Positions 1-7,343 of a DNA stretch of 11,830 bases are shown in pieces (positions within the stretch are counted from its first letter, which is position 1; each line of letters opens with the position of its first letter). The stretch comes from Ruminococcus flavefaciens (GTDB lineage Bacteria; Bacillota; Clostridia; Oscillospirales; Ruminococcaceae), in contig CADBQF010000074.1 of NCBI GenBank assembly GCA_902796705.1, positions 1-11,830 of the forward strand, in the 5' to 3' direction. The notes under the pieces were generated by a model. That model had not been told where the DNA came from and made no database searches. It worked only from the letters and a program-made list of their open reading frames with translations. Made by a program: the position numbers and the translations under genes.

Positions 1-3000
1 ATCTATCTCGTCAAGTATGCAGAACGGTGACGGACGCAGTCTGAGTATGGCAAAATATATCGCTATTGCGATGAATGACTGTTCTCCACCCGAAAGTGAG
101 ATGAGATTCTTTATGACCTTTCCGGGCGGTGCGACGCTAATCTCTATGCCTGATTCAAGAACATTCTCCGGATCGGTCAGTATAAGTTCTGCCTTTCCTC
201 CGCCGAACAGATCAACGAAAATATTCTTGAAATTCTGGTTTATTATAGCAAAGCTCTCACGGAATATCCTGCACATCTCGTCTGTCAGGTCAGCGATTAT
301 CTTTTCAAGCTCTGCCTTTGACTTCTGCACGTCCGAGAGCTGTGCCGACATGAAAGTATACCTTTCGGAGACTTCCTTGTACTCTTCGATAGCACCGACG
401 TTTACGTTTCCGAGAGCTGATATCTTCTTTTTCAGTTCACGCAGTTCCCGCTGTGCTTCTTCCATATCATCAATCGTTTCAGCAAGAGCTATCGCCTCTG
501 AACGTGTCAGTTCATAAACTTCGAGGAGCTGATTTATGATGCTGTCAGAACTTGCGGAGACTGTCTCACGCTGGCTTTCGAGCCTTGTGATCTCGCTGGT
601 GCATTTTTCTCTTGCTTCGTTGAGTTCACGAAGTCCGAACTGTATCTCCTTGACGATGCGGCTGTACTCGTTGTGCATCTGCTGGCAGCGGTCGATATCC
701 TCTGTATAGCCTGCGGAGTTGTCGCTCAGAGAGCTGAGCTTTTTCCTTACGGCTTCGATATCATTTTTCTTTCCGGAGATCATATCCTCCTGACGGACTA
801 TCTCCTCCTTGTATCCTTTTATCGAATCATCAGCGGACTGTATGCTCTGTAGGAGCCTTTCTGTCTCGCTGTGCTGTGACTGGATATCCTTTTCAAGAGC
901 AAGGACTTTCAGCTTTGCCTGAGAGAGCTTTTCCGAAAGTTCAGCACGTCTCAGACGCAGTGCTTCTCTCGAAGACTGGCTCTCTGCGAGTTTTTCCTCT
1001 GCCTGAGTGATCTTCAATGTCAGCTCAGCCATTTCCTTTTCGGCAAGATCAATGACCGCCTTTGATGAATTTATCTTTTCGAGGGCATCTGCTGTGAGCT
1101 TTCCGGAATTCTCGGACTGAGCGTTCATCTGACCGATGAGCGATACAAGACCGGCTCTTTCAGCCTGAAGCCTTATCTTCTCTGTCTCACATTCTGCCGA
1201 ACCCTTTTTTGTATTTTCAAGGTCGATGCGGAGCTTTTCTGTCTCGGCACGGAGTTTCTCTGCTTTGGCACTGAGCTTTTCACGTTCCTCACCGAGCGAC
1301 TTCATTTCAGCTTCGAGCGTATCGATCTCATTTTTTCTTGTTATGACACCTGCCGACCGCTGTGCCGAACCTCCGGTGAATGAACCGCCGGAATTTATCA
1401 CCTGTCCGTCAAGTGTTACTATCCTGAACCTGTAGCCGTAACTCTTGGCTATAGCAGCAGCCGAATCTATGTCCTCTGCGATGACTGTCCTTCCGAGGAG
1501 CGAAGCCACGATGCCGCTGAATCTCGGCTCATATTTTACTATGCCCGATGCTACCGAGACAAATCCCGGAAAGCGGTCAAGTCCCTGCTCACGAAGTTCG
1601 TTTCCCCTTACGGAAGTTATAGGAAGAAATGTCGCACGTCCGGCATTCTGCTCCTTGAGGAAGCGGATACATCTTTTGGCGATATCTTCATTTTCAACGA
1701 TGATATTCTGCATCGCACCGCCGAGAGCTGTTTCAACAGCAAGTGCGTATTCCTTATCGACTCCGATATTCTGTGCGACTGTTCCGCATACTCCTGTGAG
1801 CCTTCCCTGACGTGAAGCTTTAAGAACCTGCTTTACGCTTCCGGCGAAACCCTCCATGGAATTTTCAAGGTCGGCAAGGATCTTTCTCCTCTGCTGCTTT
1901 TCACGGTAGGTATAGAGTACCTTTTCGAGTTCGGTCTTTGTCTGCTCGAAGCTTTCCTTTCTCGAACCGTAGAGTCTTTCAAATCCGGAGAGCCTGTTTC
2001 TGAGCTGGACTGTATTCTCCTCGTTTTCAGCGAGTTTTCTGTCACATTCTTCGAGCTGTCCGTTATGCTCCGCCATAGTTTTTTCAAAGCTTATGCTCGT
2101 CTGGCTGAGTTCTTCGAGGCGTTTCTTTTCTTCTTCGAGCTGTTCTTCGGCAGAGGCACATTTCATGCGAAGCTCGCTCTGTCTGATATAGAGAGCGTTT
2201 ATCTCGCCGCCCGTCTTATCGACATGGCTTCCGAGTTCGGAGCTGTCTCTTTCTGCCTGCTCAAAAAGTTCACTTATCCCTGCGGCTTCTTTTTCAGATG
2301 AAACTTTTTCAGCTTCGAGTGAAGCTGTCTTCTTCTCCGAAGCATTTATAAGAACGCCGAGTTCTTTCTTTTTTTCATCGCACGCTGAGATGCTGACTTT
2401 TGCAGAGTTGACAGCGGCTTCACAGTGCTGTATATCATTTTCAAGAACGGCTATCTGTGATTTCATATCAGATGCAGACTGTTCCTCTTCGAGCATTTTC
2501 TGGCGGAGCTGCTCCATACGGACAGTACATTCCTGCATCTTTCTGTAGCTCTCATCGAGCCGCTGTTCCTGAGAATTTATATCATTGTCGGTATTTTCGT
2601 ATTCGTTCTTTGCAACGAGTATCTTTGCATCGACAGCTTCGATCTTTTTCCTGAATTCATCGAGCCTGCTAACCCATACGGATATTTCGAGCTTCTTTTT
2701 CTCCTCAGCGAGCTTTATGAACTTTTCGGCTTTCTGGGACTGTATCCTCAGCGGTTCAACACGCCCTTCCAGTTCAGACAGGATATCGTTCAGGCGGAGG
2801 ATATTCTCCTGTGCGGAGGAGAGCTTTCTCTCTGCTTCGAGCTTTTTATAGCGGAACTTCGAGATGCCTGCGGCTTCCTCGAATATATCACGTCTTTCGC
2901 TGCTCTTCGCACCGACTATCTCTGCTATCCTGCCCTGTCCGATTATGGAATATCCGTCACGTCCGAGGCCGGTATCCATGAAGAGTTCGTTTATATCTTT

Positions 3001-3363
3001 CAGACGCACCTGTCTGCCGTTGATGAGATATTCGCTCTCACCGCTGCGGTAGAGCTTTCTGGTGACTGAAACTTCGTCCTCCATATCAGAGAGCGTGCGG
3101 TCAGAATTATCTATATTCAGTGTTACAGCGGCAAATCCCATTGGCTTTCTCGCACTCGAACCGGAGAATATGACATCTTCCATTTTATTGCCACGAAGCG
3201 TCTTTGTTGACTGCTCTCCAAGCACCCAGCGGACTGAATCACCGATATTGCTCTTTCCGCTGCCGTTCGGCCCGACAACCGCTGTAAGACCTTTATCAAA
3301 GGTAAGGCTTATCCTGTCCGGGAAGGACTTGAAGCCCTGTATTTCCAATGATTTAAGATACAT
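1..3363 (-). CDS. smc: Chromosome partition protein SMC, C-terminus outside the window
   Basis: ATPase of the SMC-ScpAB condensin complex, which extrudes DNA loops and helps organise and segregate the chromosome. I read 1121 uninterrupted residues; the frame is open at the left edge and about 60-70 residues of a roughly 1190-residue protein are missing. The N-terminal head has MYLKSLEIQGFKSF and Walker A GPNGSGKS (31-38). Long heptad-rich coiled coils run about 170-500 and 670-1030, flanking a hinge (about 505-666) that ends GGSFTGGS. The C-terminal head has FVDLFGGGKAEL, the ABC signature LSGGE (1090-1094, continuing QSF) and Walker B FCILDEID (1114-1121), which meets the window edge. The final D-loop segment is outside. 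Radical SAM and rnc lie upstream; ftsY often follows smc in Bacillota but is not visible here. The start ATG has a GGTG site 5 nt upstream. Confidence 0.97.
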   Translation of the reverse strand, partial: MYLKSLEIQGFKSFPDRISLTFDKGLTAVVGPNGSGKSNIGDSVRWVLGEQSTKTLRGNKMEDVIFSGSSARKPMGFAAVTLNIDNSDRTLSDMEDEVSVTRKLYRSGESEYLINGRQVRLKDINELFMDTGLGRDGYSIIGQGRIAEIVGAKSSERRDIFEEAAGISKFRYKKLEAERKLSSAQENILRLNDILSELEGRVEPLRIQSQKAEKFIKLAEEKKKLEISVWVSRLDEFRKKIEAVDAKILVAKNEYENTDNDINSQEQRLDESYRKMQECTVRMEQLRQKMLEEEQSASDMKSQIAVLENDIQHCEAAVNSAKVSISACDEKKKELGVLINASEKKTASLEAEKVSSEKEAAGISELFEQAERDSSELGSHVDKTGGEINALYIRQSELRMKCASAEEQLEEEKKRLEELSQTSISFEKTMAEHNGQLEECDRKLAENEENTVQLRNRLSGFERLYGSRKESFEQTKTELEKVLYTYREKQQRRKILADLENSMEGFAGSVKQVLKASRQGRLTGVCGTVAQNIGVDKEYALAVETALGGAMQNIIVENEDIAKRCIRFLKEQNAGRATFLPITSVRGNELREQGLDRFPGFVSVASGIVKYEPRFSGIVASLLGRTVIAEDIDSAAAIAKSYGYRFRIVTLDGQVINSGGSFTGGSAQRSAGVITRKNEIDTLEAEMKSLGEEREKLSAKAEKLRAETEKLRIDLENTKKGSAECETEKIRLQAERAGLVSLIGQMNAQSENSGKLTADALEKINSSKAVIDLAEKEMAELTLKITQAEEKLAESQSSREALRLRRAELSEKLSQAKLKVLALEKDIQSQHSETERLLQSIQSADDSIKGYKEEIVRQEDMISGKKNDIEAVRKKLSSLSDNSAGYTEDIDRCQQMHNEYSRIVKEIQFGLRELNEAREKCTSEITRLESQRETVSASSDSIINQLLEVYELTRSEAIALAETIDDMEEAQRELRELKKKISALGNVNVGAIEEYKEVSERYTFMSAQLSDVQKSKAELEKIIADLTDEMCRIFRESFAIINQNFKNIFVDLFGGGKAELILTDPENVLESGIEISVAPPGKVIKNLISLSGGEQSFIAIAIYFAILRLRPSPFCILDEID

Positions 3364-3367
3364 TCAT

Positions 3368-3375
3368 TCACCGCC
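3368..3375 (-). promoter_or_regulatory. smc ribosome binding site overlapping the upstream stop codon
   Basis: The minus strand reads GGCGGTGA, and its GGTG lies 5 nt before the smc ATG at 3363. The TGA is the stop of the radical SAM gene, so the two genes are probably translationally coupled. A second ATG at 3367 is out of frame with smc. Confidence 0.55.
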
Positions 3376-4357
3376 GTTCAATGATCCTGATACTTTCTTC
3401 CTGTCCCTCACATGGGAGTATGACAAGTTCTTTTCCCTTATCCGAAAAATAAGATATATTGCATTTCTTATGTCCCATAGCCTGACTTAGCCTTCTTGCC
3501 GGGACTGATACTTTCGCATATTTGTACTCTTTGAGGATATTCCTGAACATTCTCAGATATATCCTTCCCTCACACAGTTCACGGAATGCCGGGTGATAGA
3601 ATCCTCCGAGCATATTCTCCTCCACGAATTCCGATGCGTGAAGACCTGCCTTTATGACTCTTATCCCGTTGTGTGCAGCTCTCTCCATAAACACAGAGCA
3701 GAGTTCGACTGCCTCATCAAAGCTGAACGGAACAAATTCTCCGCTCTCGTACAGTTCTCCGAGGCGAGTGCCTTTAAGGATAACGACCGGATATATCCTG
3801 AGCGTATCAGGGTGCAGCTTTGCTATCCTGCCGTATGTCATCTCCTCTGACATTACCGTGCTTTTGTAAAGTCCTATCATCATTTGCAGGCCGAGTTCAA
3901 AGCCGTATTCTTTTATAAGATGTGAAGCTTCCTCCACATCGCCTGCCGTATGGCCTCTCTCATTAGCTGCAAGGACTTCGTCGTCCATAGACTGAGCTCC
4001 GAGTTCTATCGCCGTGACTCCGTATCTTTTCAGGATACCGAGCACCTGCCTGTTTATGCAGTCCGGACGAGTCGAAACACGTATCCCTCTGAACTTTCCC
4101 TCACCTACGAACTCATACGCAGCTTCAAGGAGTTCTGTCATGTACTTTTCCGGTATAGCCGTGAAGCTCCCGCCGAAAAAGGCTATCTCAGCATTTTCCG
4201 GAGACTTTACCTCCGCAAGTGCCTTTGAACATATCTCCCTGACATCGCTGCCGTGCGGAATGCTTTCTGCTCCGCTTATCGTATTCTGATCGCAGAAGCT
4301 GCATCTGTGAGGACAGCCTATATGCGGCACGAATATCGAAATATTAGAGTGTTTCAT
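3368..4357 (-). CDS. Elp3-like radical SAM protein without an acetyltransferase domain
   Basis: A 329-residue radical SAM protein. The cluster motif is CPHRCSFC (C15, C19, C22), which would hold a [4Fe-4S] cluster that cleaves S-adenosylmethionine. Downstream blocks follow the Elp3/YhcC-like layout: FFGGSFT (60-66), VSTRPD (94-99), IELGAQSMDD (117-126), NERGHT (132-137) and RIYPVVILKGTRL (187-199). The region after about 210 resembles a short radical SAM C-terminal domain. Full Elp3 proteins are about 550 residues and carry a GNAT domain that delivers acetyl groups to tRNA wobble uridine; nothing like that is present. The substrate is unknown; a tRNA role is only a guess from family and neighbours. 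The start at 4357 has GGAG about 10 nt upstream and the protein begins MKHSNISIFVPHIGC. A longer reading from 4402 lies inside rnc and adds no recognisable residues. The stop codon is within the smc ribosome binding site. Confidence 0.9.
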   Translation of the reverse strand: MKHSNISIFVPHIGCPHRCSFCDQNTISGAESIPHGSDVREICSKALAEVKSPENAEIAFFGGSFTAIPEKYMTELLEAAYEFVGEGKFRGIRVSTRPDCINRQVLGILKRYGVTAIELGAQSMDDEVLAANERGHTAGDVEEASHLIKEYGFELGLQMMIGLYKSTVMSEEMTYGRIAKLHPDTLRIYPVVILKGTRLGELYESGEFVPFSFDEAVELCSVFMERAAHNGIRVIKAGLHASEFVEENMLGGFYHPAFRELCEGRIYLRMFRNILKEYKYAKVSVPARRLSQAMGHKKCNISYFSDKGKELVILPCEGQEESIRIIERR

Positions 4358-5033
4358 ATCCCATAAGCTCCAGAGCTTCCTTGGCAGCAAGCTGCTCGGC
4401 ATCTTTCTTGCTCCTGCCCTTGCCTTTTCCTATCACCTGAGAATTGAGGCAGACTTCAACGACGAAACGCTTGTTATGGTCAGGGCCTTCCTCTCCGATA
4501 AGGACGTACTCAACTTTTTCCTCCGGGTTCTTCTGGACGACTTCCTGGAGAACTGTCTTGAAATCGCTGAATACAGGTCTTTTTTTACGGACTATATCAT
4601 TCGGCATGAAGCGGAGGATATGTTTTGCAGCATTTTCGATGCCGCCGTCAAGGTAGATAGCTGCGATGACTGCTTCAAAAGCGTCTGCAAGTATCGAGGG
4701 GCGTTCTCTGCCGCCTGTATTCTCCTCACCCTTTCCGAGAAGAAGGAATTCTCCAAGTCCGATCTTCTGTGCAAAAATATGAAGCGACTTTTCACATACA
4801 AGAGAAGCTCTCATTTTAGTAAGCTCCCCTTCCGGTACGTTCAGATTCTTGTACAGAAAATCGGACACGACGATAGACAGCACGCTGTCGCCCAGAAACT
4901 CAAGTCTCTCATTGCTGCCTCCGTGCTGTCTTTTTTCGTTGGCATATGATGAATGAGAAAGTGCCTGATGAATGAGATCCTTGTTTTTGAATGTATAGTT
5001 GATCCTTTTTTCAAGTTCTTCGATATTTTCCAT
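4344..5033 (-). CDS. rnc: Ribonuclease III
   Basis: Endonuclease that cuts double-stranded RNA, including 30S pre-rRNA stems, structured mRNAs and sense-antisense duplexes. It acts as a dimer with magnesium. From the ATG at 5033 it has 229 residues, normal for RNase III. The catalytic domain (about 3-150) contains the signature NERLEFLGDS (41-50), giving E42, E45 and D49, and LADAFEAV (115-122), giving D117 and E120, which match the Escherichia coli metal-binding set. The double-stranded RNA-binding domain occupies about 158-227 and shows GKGKGRSKKDAEQLAAKEAL. An ATG at 5039 overlaps the plsX stop as ATGA but sits only 2 nt from AAGGAG; the ATG at 5033 has the normal 8-nt spacing, so I prefer it. 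The radical SAM gene downstream starts 14 nt before the rnc stop. Confidence 0.97.
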   Translation of the reverse strand: MENIEELEKRINYTFKNKDLIHQALSHSSYANEKRQHGGSNERLEFLGDSVLSIVVSDFLYKNLNVPEGELTKMRASLVCEKSLHIFAQKIGLGEFLLLGKGEENTGGRERPSILADAFEAVIAAIYLDGGIENAAKHILRFMPNDIVRKKRPVFSDFKTVLQEVVQKNPEEKVEYVLIGEEGPDHNKRFVVEVCLNSQVIGKGKGRSKKDAEQLAAKEALELMGYETL

Positions 5034-5035
5034 TA

Positions 5036-6031
5036 TCATTGCTCCTTAGGGATACGGCTCGCATAGTTTTCTATAACGCCGGTGACATTTTCTCTTGCAA
5101 ACTTTTCAGCCTGTCTTACCGCATTGAAAAATGCAGTTCCGTCGGAACTTCCGTGAGCCTTTATTACCGGCTTTCTCACGCCGAGAAGTGCAGAACCTCC
5201 GACTTCCTTGTAGTCCATCTGCTTGCGGAATTTCTTGATCTTTCCGAGAGAGAACAATGCACCGATCTTGCCTGTGCCTGAGAATATCCACCTGACTTTC
5301 TTCGAGAAGAAGCTTCCCATTCCCTCATAGAGTTTGAGAGCTATATTTCCGGTGAATCCGTCTGTAACGACTACCTGACATTCACCTTTCGGGAGGTCTC
5401 TTGCCTCGATATTTCCGATGAAGTTGAGTCCTGATGCCTTGAGGAGCGGATAGGCCTGGAGTTCAAGCTCACGTCCCTTTGTCTCCTCTGCACCGATGTT
5501 GAGAAGTCCGACTCTCGGCTTCTTTATGCCCATGACTTTTTCCATGTATGCACTTCCCATAGCAGCAAACTGCACGAGCATCTCCGGGCGGCATTCTGTA
5601 TTTGCACCGGCATCGAGAAGAATGAAGCTTCCCTTGTCAGCCGGAAGTACCGGTGACGGAGCTATTCGCTTTATTCCCTTTATCCTCTTTACAATGAACG
5701 AAGCACCCATTACCAATGCACCTGTACTTCCTGCTGAAACGAAAGCATCGCCTGCACCCTCGGAGAGTAACCTCAGTCCGACTGCCATAGAGGTATTCTT
5801 TCCTGATTTGATTATCTCCTTCGGTTCTTCATGTATATCAAAAACTTCATCTGTATGTTCGATAGTCATATTGTTAAGGCTTATACCGTTGGAAGCGGCA
5901 CATTCCTTTATCTTTGAACTGCTTCCGGTGAGGATTATCTTCACGCCGAGTTCCTTTACGGCTCTTTCGCAGCCCTTGAGAACTTCGAGCGGAGCATTGT
6001 CTCCTCCGAAAGCATCAACGATTATTCTCAT
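5036..6031 (-). CDS. plsX: Phosphate acyltransferase PlsX (acyl-ACP to acyl-phosphate)
   Basis: Converts acyl-ACP and phosphate to acyl-phosphate, the acyl donor used by PlsY in the first step of bacterial phospholipid synthesis. It is a peripheral membrane enzyme. The 331 residues from the ATG match the family. The protein opens MRIIVDAFGGDNAP, where most homologues have VDAMGGD. Other family blocks are SAGSTGALVMGA (99-110), the LLDAGANTECRPE segment (138-150), RVGLLNIGAEETKG (173-186), FIGNIEARDLP (204-213) and VTDGFTGNIALK (223-234). The gene begins within trmFO (17-nt overlap from ATG) and its TGA lies within the start region of rnc. Many Bacillota place fab genes or acpP between plsX and rnc; here they are absent. 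A start at TTG 6037 would suit the ribosome binding site better. A longer reading from an ATG at 6082 is possible but lacks family resemblance in the extra residues. Confidence 0.96.
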   Translation of the reverse strand: MRIIVDAFGGDNAPLEVLKGCERAVKELGVKIILTGSSSKIKECAASNGISLNNMTIEHTDEVFDIHEEPKEIIKSGKNTSMAVGLRLLSEGAGDAFVSAGSTGALVMGASFIVKRIKGIKRIAPSPVLPADKGSFILLDAGANTECRPEMLVQFAAMGSAYMEKVMGIKKPRVGLLNIGAEETKGRELELQAYPLLKASGLNFIGNIEARDLPKGECQVVVTDGFTGNIALKLYEGMGSFFSKKVRWIFSGTGKIGALFSLGKIKKFRKQMDYKEVGGSALLGVRKPVIKAHGSSDGTAFFNAVRQAEKFARENVTGVIENYASRIPKEQ

Positions 6032-7343
6032 AGCCAATACGTTCCATCTCCTTTTTAAGTGACTCGACTGCTCTTGCAGCATAAGCCCCGTATTTTTCTT
6101 TCTTGTCCTTTATCCTCACTCCGATATCGGGGAGGATACCCATATTAGCACCCATTGGCTGGAATTTTCCGCTGTTGTAGGGATCGCTTATATATCTGCA
6201 TAATGCACCAGTCATCGTATCAGCCGGAAGAACGAGCGGTTCAAGACCTTTCAGTCTCCTTGCCGCTGATATGCCTGCGATGAGTCCGCCTGCTGCTGAT
6301 TCCATATACCCTTCCGTACCGGTTATCTGACCGGCGAAATAGATATCGGGATCTTTTTTCAGTGAAAAATCAGCATTTAGCAGCTCCGGGCTGTTTATGA
6401 AAGTATTTCTGTGCATCACGCCGAATCTCATGAACTCTGCATCTGCAAGGCCGGGTATCATTGAAAATACTCTTTTCTGCTCACCGAATTTAAGATTCGT
6501 CTGGAATCCCACCAGATTGAAAAGACTTCCCTCACGGTTCTCACGTCGGAGCTGAACGACTGCATACGGCCTTCTGCCCGTTGCCGGATCAGTTATACCG
6601 ACAGGCTTCATCGGGCCGAATCTCATAGTATCCACTCCCCTTGAAGCAAGGACTTCTATCGGCATACAGCCTTCATAAACACTGAACGGATGTGTTTCAA
6701 AATCTTTGAGTTCGGTCCTCTCCGCAGATATCAGAGCTTCATAGAATGCAAGGTATTCTTCCTTGTTCATGGGGCAGTTGATATAATCAGCATCTCCCCT
6801 GTCATATCTTGACGCAAAGAAAACTCTGTCCGTATCAAGGCTCTCATAAGTCACGATAGGAGCGGCTGCATCATAGAAACTAAGTCCCTCTCCGCAAAGC
6901 TCATGTATACGCTCTGCCATAGCACCGCCCGTAAGCGGGCCTGTGGCGATGATCGTCATGCCTTCCGGCAGCTCTGTTACTTCTCCGGGGATAACTTCTA
7001 TCAGCGGATGCGATGATATCTTTTCGGTCACGCTGTCGGAGAATTTTTCCCTGTCAACAGCCAATGCACCGCCTGCTTCAACGGAATTTTCCTTTGCACA
7101 CGGAACAGTGAGCGAACCGAGCATCTCCATTTCATATTTGAGCAGACCGGCTGCCGACTCGATACGTGCTGCTTTGAGAGAATTAGAGCATACAAGCTCT
7201 GCGAATCCCTTGTATTTATGTGCCGGAGAATACTTCTCAGGCTTCATCTCGTAAAGCTTTACATTTATGCCCTCGCAGGCGAGCTTCCATGCAGCTTCAC
7301 AGCCTGCGAGACCTGCACCGATCACGTTGACTGTACCGATCAT
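6015..7343 (-). CDS. trmFO: FADH2/folate-dependent tRNA m5U54 methyltransferase TrmFO
   Basis: Methylates uridine 54 in the T-loop of tRNA using methylenetetrahydrofolate as carbon donor and reduced FAD, a Gram-positive alternative to the SAM-dependent TrmA. The 442-residue length fits the family. The N-terminus carries the FAD-binding Rossmann motif GAGLAG (9-14). The two cysteines implicated in catalysis in Bacillus TrmFO (C53 and C226) correspond to C52 in LVCSNSLKA and C226 in EGCMPIEVLASRG. Further family blocks are RFGPMKPVG (241-249), VQLRREN (263-269), the FQTNLKFGEQ region (about 280-289) and the C-terminal FAD-site segment GQITGTEGYMESAAGG (338-353). It starts with ATG inside the end of topA (4-nt overlap), with a weak AGAGAG site, so translation probably depends on topA. 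Its last codons overlap the start of plsX. The older name gid may be met in other annotations. Confidence 0.97.
   Translation of the reverse strand: MIGTVNVIGAGLAGCEAAWKLACEGINVKLYEMKPEKYSPAHKYKGFAELVCSNSLKAARIESAAGLLKYEMEMLGSLTVPCAKENSVEAGGALAVDREKFSDSVTEKISSHPLIEVIPGEVTELPEGMTIIATGPLTGGAMAERIHELCGEGLSFYDAAAPIVTYESLDTDRVFFASRYDRGDADYINCPMNKEEYLAFYEALISAERTELKDFETHPFSVYEGCMPIEVLASRGVDTMRFGPMKPVGITDPATGRRPYAVVQLRRENREGSLFNLVGFQTNLKFGEQKRVFSMIPGLADAEFMRFGVMHRNTFINSPELLNADFSLKKDPDIYFAGQITGTEGYMESAAGGLIAGISAARRLKGLEPLVLPADTMTGALCRYISDPYNSGKFQPMGANMGILPDIGVRIKDKKEKYGAYAARAVESLKKEMERIGYENNR
6048..6053 (-). promoter_or_regulatory. Putative plsX ribosome binding site, within trmFO
   Basis: AAGGAG on the minus strand lies inside the last codons of trmFO. 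It is 16 nt from the conserved ATG of plsX (6031), which is too far for normal spacing, but 10 nt from an in-frame TTG at 6037. The site therefore leaves the plsX start open: TTG would add two residues before the conserved MRIIVDAFGGD. Confidence 0.5.

Noticed and set aside
17..517. Plus-strand open frame of 166 codons opposite smc
   Set aside because: It lies antisense to the SMC head region, is serine- and phenylalanine-rich as expected from the complement of coiled-coil and head codons, and resembles no family I know.
4358..4402. 15-residue N-terminal extension of the radical SAM protein
   Set aside because: It would start deep inside rnc, and family resemblance begins at MKHSNISIFVPHIGC, just before the cluster motif.
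4476..4949. Plus-strand open frame of 157 codons opposite rnc
   Set aside because: Antisense shadow of RNase III; the minus-strand protein has all catalytic residues, so this frame is not needed.
5496..6062. Plus-strand open frame of 188 codons opposite plsX
   Set aside because: It is fully antisense to a conserved enzyme, has no ribosome binding site that I can support and no recognisable domain.
6032..6082. 17-residue N-terminal extension of PlsX
   Set aside because: The extra residues overlap trmFO, fall largely upstream of the ribosome binding site and have no counterpart in PlsX proteins, which begin near MRI.VDA.GGD.
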